DNA from: Cordylochernes scorpioides
Taxonomy: Eukaryota > Arthropoda > Arachnida > Pseudoscorpiones > Chernetidae
DNA: 64,000 bases
Direction: 5' to 3'
NCBI GenBank assembly: GCA_030710605.1
Contig: CP092863.1
Coordinates: 62,642,508 to 62,706,507 of the forward strand
Each line of letters starts with the position of its first letter. The stretch's first letter is position 1. The notes beneath the pieces were generated by a model, which was not told where the DNA came from, made no database searches, and saw only the letters and a list, made by a program, of their open reading frames with translations. Of this stretch, positions 1 through 10,459 are shown in pieces. The translations under genes and the position numbers were made by a program.

Positions 1-1183
1 AGTCACATGTAGGCAACGTACAAAACCGTTAGCAAAAATTCAATTAGAAAAACAATTAGGCATGCACAAAAGCAATTAGGAGACAGAGGAAGTAAGAATC
101 ATTTGAGACGCAGCGACAAAAGACCCCAGGGAGGGATCTTGTTTGTTCCTCCACGCCGCCCCCTCTTCCGGGTTTCTAATTACAGTGCGGCCCCTCATCT
201 AAATTGAGGTCAAGCTGGGAACTTCTCTGGATGTCATCCAGTTTTCATTCCCCATTCAAGCTACGTATAGACTTTTACAAAAAACATAGTTCAAATACCT
301 TCTCTTAATGAATTCACATTTCTATTCTTATTAATTCTTATTACTCTTTACAGACTTCCAACATTACGTCACACTCCACCCCATCCCACAAAGACGCTAA
401 TTTAAAAAAAAAAACATGTAGATCTCAAGGTCAATTACGAACAAAAGCACGCACATTTGCCACTTAAATTGTTAGGAATTTAGCTTTTCGAGCTTACGTT
501 TTCTCCCAAAAGGGATTAAACGACCTTTTAGAAGAATCGAGGATTCCCCTTCGAATCCTGTATTCAAGGTTTTGATTTAAGTACCGACACCCAATATAAT
601 AAAGTGGATATTGGGTGAGCACATCTTAAGTGCCCTAGGGAATCGCATAAAAACCCCTAGAACGCATTAAGGCTTGAGACATATTAACACCCAACATTCG
701 GTTTTGAGATCTCAAAATACAATATGACACAAGGACAAAAGGCACACGAAAAGGTTATTTAGATTTCCATGTCTCCTGTATACATAATATTAAATTCGCA
801 CTTGGGACAGGTCACGTTTCTACCCAAGTGTCGCAACAGAAGAGACAAAAAATCTATGGGGCATAATTAATCGATTGCGAAAACTAGATTATGGCATGTA
901 GATACAAAAATGGGTTACGAACCTCATTATACATTTTCTTTGTTACATATCACTCATTTACATTATTTTCTAATATTAAAATCAAAACACTTAATCCAAT
1001 TTATCAATTTTAATTGAATTTTCTTATCACCTATTTTAGCAATTATTTACCATTTTATTTAACACCTCTTTTATTTTGTCATATTTCCATTTTATCAACG
1101 AACACTCATTGGTTTTCGGTTAAATTTAGACATTAGATTATCCTTTAATTTACAAAAAACCTTTTTATTTTTCTTTTTTTTTT
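1..1183. other. AT-rich non-coding sequence
   Basis: No convincing gene. A short GC-richer patch lies around 125-235, the rest is AT-rich with homopolymer T tracts toward the right end. No terminal repeats, RNA gene or protein similarity was recognised. Confidence 0.5.
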
Positions 1184-1600
1184 ATGCAACCAAGCATTTT
1201 TCTTTCTTTTTCTCACCATACAACAAGACTTTTTCATTTTTCTTTTGTGCCACCCAGCCTTCACTTTGATTTCATTCAACTTCATTTTATATTTTTTATT
1301 TTTGATTTCTCAAAAGACCTCATGGAATTCCCTCGCTTTCCTTCCCAATCTCGAGCGAAATGGTAATTAGGCAATTCATTTCTTTTTTCACCAATGCAAC
1401 AAAGCATTTTTTCTTTTTTTTCTCACCACACAACAAGGCATTTTTCTTTTTTTGCAACCACGCCTTCACTTTGATTTCATTCAACTTTATTTTATTTTTA
1501 TTATATTTTTGATTTCTTCAAAAGACCTAATGACTTCCCTCGACTTCCATTCCCAATTTCGAGCAGTAATATAATTAGGCATTTCTCCTTTCACTATGTA
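1184..1600. repeat. Imperfect tandem duplication, unit about 209 bp
   Basis: Two diverged copies lie head to tail, about 1184-1392 and 1393-1600. Landmarks recur in the same order with an offset of 208-210 bases: a GCAACaAAGCATTTTT-like start, a CTTCACTTTGATTTCATTCA block, a CAAAAGACCT block, and an ATTAGGCA end. The copies differ by many substitutions and small indels, so the duplication is old. Short open frames across it are not credible genes. Confidence 0.75.
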
Positions 1601-1719
1601 CCATAGTATTCATTTTTTGTTTCACAAATACAATTTTTGATTTCTATTAATTATAAGCAAACTATATAGCATTAATACCATTCTTTTTTTTTTCTTATAT
1701 CCTTACCAATGCTTGTATA

Positions 1720-2045
1720 TGTTCTACCGTGTTAGGGTAAAGGTTCGAGCTGCAGTGAGAACTATCAATTAATAATTTATTTTAATAAGTCCAAAAATTA
1801 CATACAATTATAAGAGGCAGATGGAGCACAGTTTTTACTCCACCAGCGCCTAGAGTATTATATAATGGAAGGAACCACCGCTGGTTGTAGCGACGACGGT
1901 AAACAGCCAGCGAGATCAGGCGGTGTTCGAAAAGTGCGCGCGCAGCCCCTGGTGGCGACGTCACGGTCGGCGCGCATGCGCGGCGGCGGCGGTCACGTGG
2001 GAAGCACCGGCGTGGGACGTCGCCCGCTGGCTGCCTCTTATCTCA
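1720..2045 (-). repeat. 3' LTR of the Ty3/Gypsy element (326 bp)
   Basis: This is the downstream LTR of the minus-strand element. It carries a TATA-like TATATAAT stretch around 1858-1866 and an AATAAA-type signal near 1780. The U3 side is strikingly GC-rich and holds three motifs that match known animal transcription factor sites: CACGTG (1994-1999, E-box), GCGCATGCGC (1972-1981, NRF1-type palindrome) and GACGTCA (1957-1963, CRE-type). Factor binding is inference from motif only. Confidence 0.93.
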
Positions 2046-2062
2046 TGCCCCCCCTGGAGATT
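2046..2062 (-). promoter_or_regulatory. Polypurine tract
   Basis: Immediately upstream of the 3' LTR in element orientation lies a purine run containing seven consecutive G (plus-strand C at 2048-2054). Position and composition fit the plus-strand primer of reverse transcription. Confidence 0.8.
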
Positions 2063-2495
2063 GGGACTTGGGACCGATCCAACGTAGTTGCTATAACGCG
2101 GGTTCGGTTCTCGGGTTCGAGGGGATAAGGTCTGCTGATGTTGAGCTGAGTTGGGTGGGGTGGTGTACGGTGGAGGCACGAAAGGTCGTAAGAATCTGCG
2201 ATTACGGCGAAGAAGGCGTCCGGCGTCGGTCCGGATGAGGTAGCTGCGACCGCGTGGAAGTTGTTCGAGAACCTCAGCAAGGAGGGTCCAATGTTTTGTG
2301 CGGTGATCCTGGACACGGACTATTGCTCCCACTTCCAAATGTGAGAGTGGCTTGGCGTTGCGATTGTATCGCTTGAGGGCTTTCTGTCTTAAGTTCTGGG
2401 CTCGTTGATCGCATTCTGAAATCCTTGTTCTCCATTCCTTGGCAAACTGACTACGGTGAAGCGGTAGCTTGGTACGTGTCGGGGCACCAACACAA
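2046..2495 (-). pseudogene. Integrase C-terminal region, out of frame with the main pol frame
   Basis: The end of the polyprotein lies in another minus-strand frame. It carries the segment beginning TKLPLHRSQFAKEW and ending near RRNRRFLRPF, which is the usual chromodomain-free C-terminal tail of this Gypsy group, rich in basic residues. The main frame loses this similarity around 2487-2495, right after the GRSPAQI block, so a one-base indel there is the simplest explanation. Integrase lacking this tail would keep its core but lose DNA-binding surface. Confidence 0.8.
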
Positions 2496-5400
2496 TCTGC
2501 GCTGGACTTCGTCCCTCTGCTTTGGGCGTGTTTCGGAACTCCATCAAACTTTCTAAAAATGTGTCGGACTTGAGATTCCCATTGGTGGTGGTCTTGCTGA
2601 TTAGGTACTTTATCGCTTTTACGGCCGCTTCGGCAAGTCCATATGATTGAGGAAAGTGTGGAGATGAGGTGGAGTGCTCGATGTTCCAACGCTTTGTCCA
2701 ACTCCGAAACTCTTGAGAGGAGAATTGGGGACCATTGTCGGATGTGAGTATCTCTGGGATGCCGTAATCTGCCATCCACTTTTGAAGGTGACGGATGACC
2801 GTGGTGGACGTGGGGGCTCTGCCACATTGCGTCACGTTGATCCAACCTGAAAAGCGGTCGACCATAACGAGATATTGGTATCCAGCGTGCGAAAAAAGGT
2901 CGCAGGAAACATGTTGAAATGGGTAGCTAGGCGGCGGGTCGGAATAGAGTGGTTCTTTCTGTTGCGAGGGTAGATAGGCTGAACACTCGGCACACGTTTT
3001 TACTACGTTCCGGATGTCATTAGTGATGCTCGGCCAAAAGACAGATTGGCCAGCGCGTCGAAGAGTCCGGTCTTGGCCTTGATGCGAAGCATGGAGTATT
3101 TTTAGCACTTCTGAGCGTAATGGTGTTGGGATGAGTAGGCGAGAGCCTAAGAAAACGAGTTCTTCGCGTACGCTTAGTTGGTGCCATACTCTCCAGTAGG
3201 GGCGAAGATCTTCGTCGAGGTCTTCTTTACGTTGAATCTTTTGAGGGATGATATTGCGTATACGTTTGTATTCTCCATCATGCTCTGCGGCTGCTCTGAT
3301 TTGTCGTATTAACGAATCCTCCATTACCCTGGATCCGTCGACCGGGTCTACTACTGCAGCGGCAATGAGAGGAGCGGGATCAGAATCAGGATGATCATCG
3401 GTATCGTAAGCGTCGGGAACTGGGGATGGGTGGCGAGAGAGCACGTCGACAACGGTATGTTTCTTTCCCGGACGCCAAACTGCCGTAATGAGGTACGAAG
3501 TCAGCTTTTCCTTTAGCCGGAGGAGCCTTGGGTTTTCTATCTCGTCCAGAGTTTTGGAGTTCAGTATGGGAATAAGGGGACGGTGGTCGACTATAAGTTC
3601 GAAATGAGATCCCATAAGAAATAACTTGCATTTCTTGGCTGCCCACACGACAGCTAATAACTCAATTTCCGTGGCGCTATACCGGGACTCTGCAGGAGTC
3701 ACATGGCGGGATCCTACCTGGAGAAGTCTCCATTGACTATCAGGTTGTTGTTGATAAAGGGCATATCCTAGTCCCTGGGTCTGTGCTGCGTCCGTTTCTA
3801 GGCGGAGGGGTTGTCCTGGGGAGAACTGTGCTAGGATGCGTGAGCTGCAGAGTTCTTGAATGACTGCGTCAAAAGCTCGCTGGTGGGGGTTCTCCCAAAC
3901 GAAGGCGGCTTTGGCTGACAAAAGTGATCGGATTGGCGCGGATAGCTCGGTTAGATGATGGGAAAAGGCCTCAAACTGTTGAACAAGGCCGTTAAAGGAA
4001 CGCACGTCGGTCTTGTTGGTTGGTATCGGGAAATTCTTTAGAGCGGAGTACAAATGTGGAGAAGGTGTGTAACCGGAAGAATTTATACGGAAGCCGCACC
4101 AGTCGACTTCTGGCTGAGCGAATACGAACTTCTTCTGGTTGAGGGTGATTCCATGTTCCTGACACCGGGAAATGACCTGTCGAACACGTTGGACGTGTGT
4201 TTTGTAGTCTGAATCGAAGATAATGATGTCCTCTACCACTTTTTCTACGTTCTGGATTCCAAATAGGGCTTCGTTTCCACGACGGTTGTGCTCGTCTCCG
4301 GCGGAACACAATCCCATCACGTTGCGACAATAGCGGTAACTTCCCCATGGTGTGATGAAGGTGGTTAGTTTTTTACTCTTTTCATCGAGGGGGACTTGCC
4401 AATAACCGTGACGGGCATCTAGCGTGCTGAAAAACTGCATGCCTGGTGGGATGCGAGCAACAACCTCGCGGGGTACCCTGACTGGATAGGCGGGTCGTCG
4501 GACGTATTTGTTCAATCCGGTGAGGTCCACGGTTATGCGCGGTTCTGATGAGCCTTTTTTCGGGACGACTACCATAGGATGGCACCAATCGATGGCTTCG
4601 CCGACGGGTACCTGTTCGATTATCCCTTTCGCCAACATGGTATCGAGTTGAGTTTTGACAGGGTCTCTCCAGTGAAAGGGAACGTTGTATGCCCGGTAGC
4701 GTTTGCAAGGAACGGCATCTTTAACTAGTTCGATAGACATGGGGGGTCCTTGCATGGGTTTTAACACTGTGTCGTCGAACGCTCTAGCATAATGGGTAAG
4801 GATAGACTGCTTATCGATCTCATTGGCTCTCACCGGGGTCGGCGGGAACGTTAGAACTTGTCCGTTGGTTATGGCATTGACGATCATTGAATGGGGCCAG
4901 TTATCCGGCAGAAGTCCTAAGGCTTTGCATCCGCTCTTGCTCAAGAGAGGGGCGTTCAGGTGCTTGCAGACTCCAACGGTAGTACTGTAGGTTTTCCCGT
5001 TGAGATGCAGAGCCGCGACGAACGATCCACAAGGACTTAAGCTGATGCCGTTGGCTCCTACGCAAGGGACGTTCTTCGGGTTGAGTGCAGATCGGGTCTG
5101 CTCATCCAGTAACAGGAATTCTGATTCTGGGATTAGATCCAGATCTGACCCCGGGTCCGCCAGCCAACGGATTTGGTGTAACTTATAGTTGATATCGGTC
5201 GGAATGGTTATGAGTTCGTTGCGTACTCCAGCTGCAACAACTGTGTTTGAGGGTCCTGGTTGGGACTGATTGTTTCTGGTTGCGGGTGGCGGGATATTAG
5301 GTTTGGTTGTGGGTTTCCGTTTCAGTTGTCGGCAAACCCTTCCGTAATGCCCGGTGATGCCGCATTTGTTACACTCTATGTCTTTTGCTGGGCACTGGTC

Positions 5401-6369
5401 ACGGCGGTGTCTTGGGTTAGCCCCACATCCGGAGCAGGGGTCGTTAGGATCATAGGGTTTCTGAAAGAAACGGTTGGCCTTAGGTGAGGTTTCAGACGAG
5501 CTGGCTTGTTGATGCTTGTAGGTTGATGGTGCACGTCTGGTTGCAATGAAGGCTTCGGGGGAGGTGGTTGGGGAGGGTGAAAGAGTCGCGCCCACGGCGG
5601 TAGCACTCTCATGTGCGATACAAATTGAGAGGACTCGGTCCAGGGAGAGGTCGGAATTGTACTGCTCCGCCAGTACTTTTCGTTGGAGGTCTTCATCAAA
5701 CAGGCCACATATTAACCTGTCGCGGATACGGAGTTGCTGTTGATAACCAGCAAGGGCAAACGTTTTCCCACAAGCTCTTTTTGTGCATATTGTAATACAC
5801 GGGTCGCCGCATGTGCTGCACTTAAAATCCAGCTCATGTGCACACGAGTCATCAAGAGCTTTAAGGGCTGCGAAGTAGCGATCCACCGATTCTCCGGTTT
5901 GTTGGTCCCTACGATGAAAATCTTGCCGATCAAGGAGGGGGTTTCGCTTCTTGCGTAGGTAGGCCTCGAGAGCATTCACGGCTTCATCGAGGGTGGTGGT
6001 GGTAGAAATATGAAGGCGGCCTGATTGCCAAAGGATGGTCCATTCGGAATGGAGGGCGGCACGCAAAGTCACTTGCTGTGTGGATAGCGGTAAGGTGGCT
6101 ACTTGTTGGGCGTCCACGTAGTCGTTCCAACGTTGTTTCCAATCGCGGAAAAAAGACATCGTTAACTCCTCCGGGGAAGCCAGTTTAGGAAGCTGGATGA
6201 TTTTTGTGGCGTGGTGAGGAGGAGCTCCTAATGGGACTGTCGGTGTCGGATCCCGAGTAGCCATCTGCTGCAACAGTGCGGCTATGGACCTGAGGATGTC
6301 GGTGCTGGTCGGCGAGGCAGGGTTCTCTGGAGGGGTTTGGGATGGTCGGCGATTCCTTCTTGAGGGCAT
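2389..6369 (-). CDS. Gag-Pol polyprotein of Ty3/Gypsy element (1326 aa before the frameshift)
   Basis: Single frame fusing gag and pol. Gag fills about residues 1-370, with a CX2CX4HX4C zinc knuckle near 331-344. A protease-like DPGSD stands near 405, where families normally show DTG or DSG. Reverse transcriptase follows: a TVDLTGLNKYV-type block, LDARHGYWQVPL, then VVEDIIIF at about 711-718. The usual catalytic pair is D-D; here residue 713 is Glu (GAG at 4231-4233). RNase H motifs lie around 860-980. Integrase has an H-H-C-C finger near 1085-1130 and a complete D1157, D1211, E1247 core with 35 residues between the last two. The start ATG sits 70 bases from the primer site. The stop at 2389 follows a frameshift. 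Everything else is open, consistent with a young copy. Confidence 0.9.
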   Translation of the reverse strand: MPSRRNRRPSQTPPENPASPTSTDILRSIAALLQQMATRDPTPTVPLGAPPHHATKIIQLPKLASPEELTMSFFRDWKQRWNDYVDAQQVATLPLSTQQVTLRAALHSEWTILWQSGRLHISTTTTLDEAVNALEAYLRKKRNPLLDRQDFHRRDQQTGESVDRYFAALKALDDSCAHELDFKCSTCGDPCITICTKRACGKTFALAGYQQQLRIRDRLICGLFDEDLQRKVLAEQYNSDLSLDRVLSICIAHESATAVGATLSPSPTTSPEAFIATRRAPSTYKHQQASSSETSPKANRFFQKPYDPNDPCSGCGANPRHRRDQCPAKDIECNKCGITGHYGRVCRQLKRKPTTKPNIPPPATRNNQSQPGPSNTVVAAGVRNELITIPTDINYKLHQIRWLADPGSDLDLIPESEFLLLDEQTRSALNPKNVPCVGANGISLSPCGSFVAALHLNGKTYSTTVGVCKHLNAPLLSKSGCKALGLLPDNWPHSMIVNAITNGQVLTFPPTPVRANEIDKQSILTHYARAFDDTVLKPMQGPPMSIELVKDAVPCKRYRAYNVPFHWRDPVKTQLDTMLAKGIIEQVPVGEAIDWCHPMVVVPKKGSSEPRITVDLTGLNKYVRRPAYPVRVPREVVARIPPGMQFFSTLDARHGYWQVPLDEKSKKLTTFITPWGSYRYCRNVMGLCSAGDEHNRRGNEALFGIQNVEKVVEDIIIFDSDYKTHVQRVRQVISRCQEHGITLNQKKFVFAQPEVDWCGFRINSSGYTPSPHLYSALKNFPIPTNKTDVRSFNGLVQQFEAFSHHLTELSAPIRSLLSAKAAFVWENPHQRAFDAVIQELCSSRILAQFSPGQPLRLETDAAQTQGLGYALYQQQPDSQWRLLQVGSRHVTPAESRYSATEIELLAVVWAAKKCKLFLMGSHFELIVDHRPLIPILNSKTLDEIENPRLLRLKEKLTSYLITAVWRPGKKHTVVDVLSRHPSPVPDAYDTDDHPDSDPAPLIAAAVVDPVDGSRVMEDSLIRQIRAAAEHDGEYKRIRNIIPQKIQRKEDLDEDLRPYWRVWHQLSVREELVFLGSRLLIPTPLRSEVLKILHASHQGQDRTLRRAGQSVFWPSITNDIRNVVKTCAECSAYLPSQQKEPLYSDPPPSYPFQHVSCDLFSHAGYQYLVMVDRFSGWINVTQCGRAPTSTTVIRHLQKWMADYGIPEILTSDNGPQFSSQEFRSWTKRWNIEHSTSSPHFPQSYGLAEAAVKAIKYLISKTTTNGNLKSDTFLESLMEFRNTPKAEGRSPAQIVLVPRHVPSYRFTVVSLPRNGEQGFQNAINEPRT

Positions 6370-6426
6370 CTTGATTACTAATTGTCACTGAGCTGTCACT
6401 TAAAAACGGCTAAAATTAACCGAGTG

Positions 6427-6438
6427 TCGACTGCGCCA
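6427..6438 (-). promoter_or_regulatory. Primer binding site, tRNA-Ser type
   Basis: Directly adjoining the 5' LTR, the minus strand reads TGGCGCAGTCGA. This matches the complement of the CCA-ended 3' terminus of animal tRNA-Ser (CGACTGCG plus CCA), the same primer class used by the Drosophila 297 and 17.6 elements. The match then breaks down, so 11-12 bases are supported. Confidence 0.8.
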
Positions 6439-6764
6439 TGTTCTACCGTGTTAGGGTAAAGGTTCGAGCTGCAGTGAGAACTATCAATTAATAATTTATT
6501 TTAATAAGTCCAAAAATTACATACAATTATAAGAGGCAGATAGAGCACAGTTTTTACTCCACCAGCGCCTAGAGTATTATATAATGGAAGGAACCACCGC
6601 TGGTTGTAGCGACGACGGTAAACAGCCAGCGAGATCAGGCGGTGTTCGAAAAGTGCGCGCGCAGCCCCTGGTGGCGACGTCACGGTCGGCGCGCATGCGC
6701 GGCGGCGGCGGTCACGTGGGAAGCACCGGCGTGGGACGTCGCCCGCTGGCTGCCTCTTATCTCA
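6439..6764 (-). repeat. 5' LTR of the Ty3/Gypsy element (326 bp)
   Basis: Nearly identical partner of the LTR at 1720-2045, ending next to the right-hand GTATA duplication. It holds the same E-box, NRF1-like and CRE-like motifs, now in promoter position upstream of gag in element orientation. Confidence 0.93.
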
Positions 6765-6769
6765 GTATA

Positions 6770-7572
6770 TAACCTCTATAACCAATTAATTTTCACACAA
6801 AATTATTTTCTTTTCTTTTACAGAACTCACTCAGGCTAAAACCTCTTCGTAAATTCTTCACATGTAGGGGGCGCATCTGTCATAATTTGGACATAGCTAG
6901 ATGCAAACCCGACCCAATATGTATGAAATGTATGTTTCAAAGATTTAATAAAGAACAAGGCTTAACAAATCTGGAGAGAGAAGGCCTAAGAGAGGACGAT
7001 CATTAGCAGGTTTTTATTTTTCGAGTTCGAGTTCAAGAACCTGGCACTTCCTGGTCAAGTTAAAACAAGTCCAAAAAACAAAGAGTTGGTAAAAACCAAT
7101 CACAGAGCAGCTCATTTAGCGTCGAGCCTATAGCGAACTTCCACGTCACGCAGGTCAACCAATGAGAAGGAAGAAGAGCTTTCTTCCTAAATCGAGAACA
7201 CAAAATTGGCAGTGAGGAGCTGGACACTACCGAGTTAGCACAAGTTAGGAGCTGGACACCACCGAGTTAGCACCTACAGTAGGAACTTGGATCCCATCGA
7301 GCTAGCACCTGGCACTCTGGAGTCATTCTCACCCGCTCAATCCTTCAGATAAGTTAATCATAGCACTATGTGAACCGTTATAGCCACTAGTTCTCATCCG
7401 CTCAACCTCTCAAACCCTTCTCTCCTCTAATTAATTGCCTTTATTCAACCAATCAACCCTTTGTCCTCGCTATTTTTCCCCTGATGTGAACACCTGTCCA
7501 CTCAGCACCAACGACTGCGCCAACACCTCAACGAGTATCGATCAACTCACAACATTATTTCACCCGTAATAC
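6770..7572. other. Non-coding stretch with a short degenerate tandem repeat
   Basis: No gene recognised. Around 7216-7310 a ~34-base phrase recurs three times in diverging form (GGAGCTGGACAC, then ACCGAGTTAGCAC). The segment is otherwise of mixed composition with no terminal repeats that I could pair. Confidence 0.45.
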
Positions 7573-7840
7573 CACATGTATTTTGATAATTTGAAACTCG
7601 TAAATTTGAATCTCTCGATAAAGTGAACATTTTTTCCCGGTCCCTTGAAAAATACTCGATAAGTTGAATAAAATCAATATTAATTGGTTCCCTCGGTAAT
7701 TGGAAGTTAAAGGAATAGTATCTTTGCCTTGGAATTGTATCATTATTCTTGTCTCAAATAAATTGCCGCGATATCCTGAATTTTTGCTTTCATAGTTTTC
7801 TACATTACAAAATCATCATTTTATCTATTCTACCAATATA

Positions 7841-9126
7841 CCAGGTCTATTAGTATGAAACGCGAAAATTTTCAGAGAATTCAAAAGTTCACCAATTCCA
7901 TACAACAAACGATTTTTTATTCAAAGTAACTGCCCTGATTAGCTATAAACTCGGACCACTTTTCAGGCAATTTTCGAATTCCTTGTCTGAAAATTTCTAT
8001 TCCTTTTGAGTCGAACCAGTCAACAAGTCATTTTCGGAGTATGTCTGAGTTCGTGAATTCCTGGTTTTTTAGGGCGTGTCCTAAAGATGTGAAAAGGTGG
8101 TAGTTCGACGGCGCTAAGTCTGGTGAGTACGGCGGGTGGGGTTAGAGTTCCCAGCCCAAGTCTTTTATGGTGTTTTTGACCACCGTAGCGTTGTGGGCTG
8201 GAGCGTTGTCATACTGCAGTATCAGGTTGTTGTGCTTTTCACGCCATTCCGGTCTTTTTTCATATAACGCTTCTCTCAAACTGTGCATTTGTTGTTCGTA
8301 GCGACTAGTATTGACCATTTTGCCAGGTTTCGGGAGCTCGAAATATACTACGCCAGTCTGGTCCCACCATATGCAAAGCATTGCCTTTTTTCCGAAGCGA
8401 TTGGGCCTAGGCGTCTGTTTTGGATATTGGCCGGGCAGGCCCCACGACTTTTGGCGCGTAGGATTGCTGAAGTGGATCCATTTCTCATCAGAAGTTACAA
8501 TTCGGTACAAAAATGACTTCTTTTCATGCCTGGCGAGCAGCCCTCCGCAGGTTACCAGACGCCGTTATTGCTGCCTTTCGCTCAACTCGTGGGGGACCCA
8601 TCTGCAAAGCTTTTGGGTCATTCCGAGGCTGTTTAAACGTAGAGAAACAGCACCTTGAGACACCTGGAGCTGTTTTGCGAGTTTCTCCTGCATTTGGGTA
8701 CTGTCCTCATCCAACAAAGCTTGCAGTTCAGCGTCCTCGAACTTTTGGGGCGGTTTTCCACGTGGTTCATTATCAAGTTCAAAATCGCCACTTTGGAAAT
8801 TTTTAAACCACCTGTAACACTGCGATTTGCTCAGAGCGTGGTCGCTGTAAACTTCCTCGAGCATTCGGTGGGCTTCAGTGTCACTTTTCTTCCAGTTGAA
8901 GGCGAACAACAAAACTTCCCGCAAATGGACACTTTTTGGCTCGGAAAACGCCATTTTCCACAGGCTCCAGAAAATTTTCACGATTTGAATTTTTCTAAAA
9001 CTGCAAGCATGCTGATGCCACGTGAGTCAAAGAACAAAACGCCTACAACAGCGCCACCGTCGGCTCAAATAAAGTTGCACAGCGGCCTCTGGCGCCCATT
9101 TTCGCGTTTCATACTAATAGACCGGT
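7841..9126 (-). mobile_element. mariner transposon, inactive
   Basis: The element is 1286 bp, typical for mariner, with inverted ends around GGTCTATTAGTATGAAACGC (left 7844 onward, mirrored ending 9124) and a TA duplication (7839-7840 and 9127-9128). The first three bases of the two ends do not match each other. It sits inside an HL-B copy. Its transposase frame on the minus strand is broken by three in-frame stops. Confidence 0.92.
7917..8954 (-). pseudogene. mariner transposase pseudogene
   Basis: The frame starts at MAFSEPKSVHLREVLLF (8954) and can be followed without frameshift to a terminal TAA at 7917-7919, about 345 codons, the normal family length. The N-terminal helix-turn-helix region, the SDEKWIHF block with the first catalytic Asp, and YDNAPAH with the second are readable. 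Three in-frame stops interrupt it: TAA near 8562, TAA just after the KDLGWEL segment (near 8140), and TGA near 8018. The third catalytic position of the D,D34D triad reads Asn in PSNYHLF, where family members have Asp. The copy therefore cannot encode an active enzyme. Confidence 0.92.
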
Positions 9127-9564
9127 TATATTTTGTAGAAAAATTAAAACTAGCCTTGACTTTTGCGCAATTAATAGGTATAAAATCTTACTTTTGATAA
9201 ATAATCTTTAAGATAATAAACTCATAGATAAAAAAAAAACTTGTTATCATCATCGCAATGAGGGCGCTGCTTGCGAGTTAAATCTACAAATCTGCAAAAA
9301 ACTCTAAGGATATTCAAGATATTCAAGATATTATTTTTCAAAACCCTTCCCGGGGATATACTTAATAATATCCCAAAATTTCACGGCGATTGGATGTATG
9401 GTTTTTGAATCTATAGAGTACAGACAGACAGACAAACAGACAAATAGACAGACATTCAATTTTATATATATATAGATTTCACGGCGATTGGATGTATGGT
9501 TTTTGAATCTATAGAGTACAGACAGACAAACAAACAGACAGACATTCAATTTTATATATATAGA

Positions 9565-10459
9565 CTAGCGGATGTACCCGGCTTCGCCCGGGGTTTTACC
9601 CGAGTAAAGGTTTGTCTAACGAACATTTTTTAAAACAATTATCTATAAACTTATTTAAAAAAAAATAGATATATTTTGATAATTTGAAACTCGTAAATTT
9701 GAATCTCTCGATAAAGTGAAAATTTTTCCCGGTCCCTGTGTGCCATGTCATCCTGAATTTTGTCTTTCCTAATTTTCTACCTTACAAAATCATCGTTTTA
9801 TCTAGTGAACATTTTTCCCGGTCATTTGAAGAATACTCGATAAGTTGAATAAAATCAATATTAATTGGTTCCCTCGGTAATTGGAGAAGTTAAAGTAATA
9901 GTATCTTGCCTTGGAATTGTATCATTTTTCTTGTCACAAATAAATTGCCGTGTCATCCTGAATTTTGTCTTTTCTAATTTTCTATATTACAAAATCATCA
10001 TTTTATCTATTCTCCCAATATATATGTTGTAGATAAATGATAAAACTAACTTTGACTTTTGCGCAATTAATAGGTAGAAAATCTTACTTTTGATAAATAA
10101 TCTTTAAGATAATAAACTCATAGATAAAAAAAAACTTGTTATCATCATCGCAATGAGGGCGCTGCTTGCGAGTTAAATCTACAAATCTGCAAAAAACTCT
10201 AAGGATATTCAAGATATTCAAGATATTATTTTTCAAAACTCTTCCCGGGGATATACTTAATAATATCCCAAAATTTCACGGCGATTGGATGTATGGTTTT
10301 TGAATCTATAGAGTACAGACAGACAGACAAACAGACAAATAGACAGACATTCAATTTTATATATATATAGATTTCACGGCGATTGGATGTATGGTTTTTG
10401 AATCTATAGAGTACAGACAGACAAACAAATAGACAGACATTCAATTTTATATATATAGA
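9565..10459 (-). mobile_element. Helitron-like element HL-B, complete 895-bp unit in tandem
   Basis: Minus-strand reading starts TCTATATATATAAAATTG at 10459 and ends CCGCTAG at 9565. Just before the end is a GC hairpin (CCCGG, loop, CCGGG). Helitrons characteristically start TC, end CTRR after a short hairpin and insert between A and T, so the ends fit. Both borders are direct head-to-tail junctions CTAG then TC, at 9564/9565 and 10459/10460. The 5' end carries a TGTC/TTTG microsatellite and a ~106-bp internal duplication of the 5' segment. There is no coding capacity, so it is non-autonomous. Helitron identity is inferred from termini, not from a Rep/helicase gene. Confidence 0.75.

Larger units (their letters stand above)
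1715..6769 (-). mobile_element. Ty3/Gypsy LTR retrotransposon, full length, minus strand
   Basis: Two 326-bp LTRs (1720-2045 and 6439-6764) start TG and end CA, and are bounded by a perfect 5-bp target duplication GTATA (1715-1719 and 6765-6769). I found one LTR mismatch (G/A near the AGATGGAGC block), so insertion is recent. Reading the minus strand, the order is LTR, tRNA-Ser primer site, gag, protease, reverse transcriptase, RNase H, integrase, polypurine tract, LTR, which is the Ty3/Gypsy order. No envelope-like frame was seen. One frameshift near the integrase C-terminus and a substitution in the RT catalytic motif suggest this copy is not autonomous. Confidence 0.95.
7573..9564 (-). mobile_element. 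Helitron-like HL-B copy, 3'-truncated and split by mariner
   Basis: In minus orientation the copy starts at 9564 with TCTATATATATAAAATTG and a TGTC-rich tract, runs to 9129, is interrupted by the mariner at 7841-9126, then resumes at 7838 and fades at about 7573 before its 3' hairpin. The parts on either side of the mariner join to match the continuous sequence of the next unit (around 10005-10050), which proves the order of insertion. It abuts the complete unit 9565-10459 with no spacer. Confidence 0.75.
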
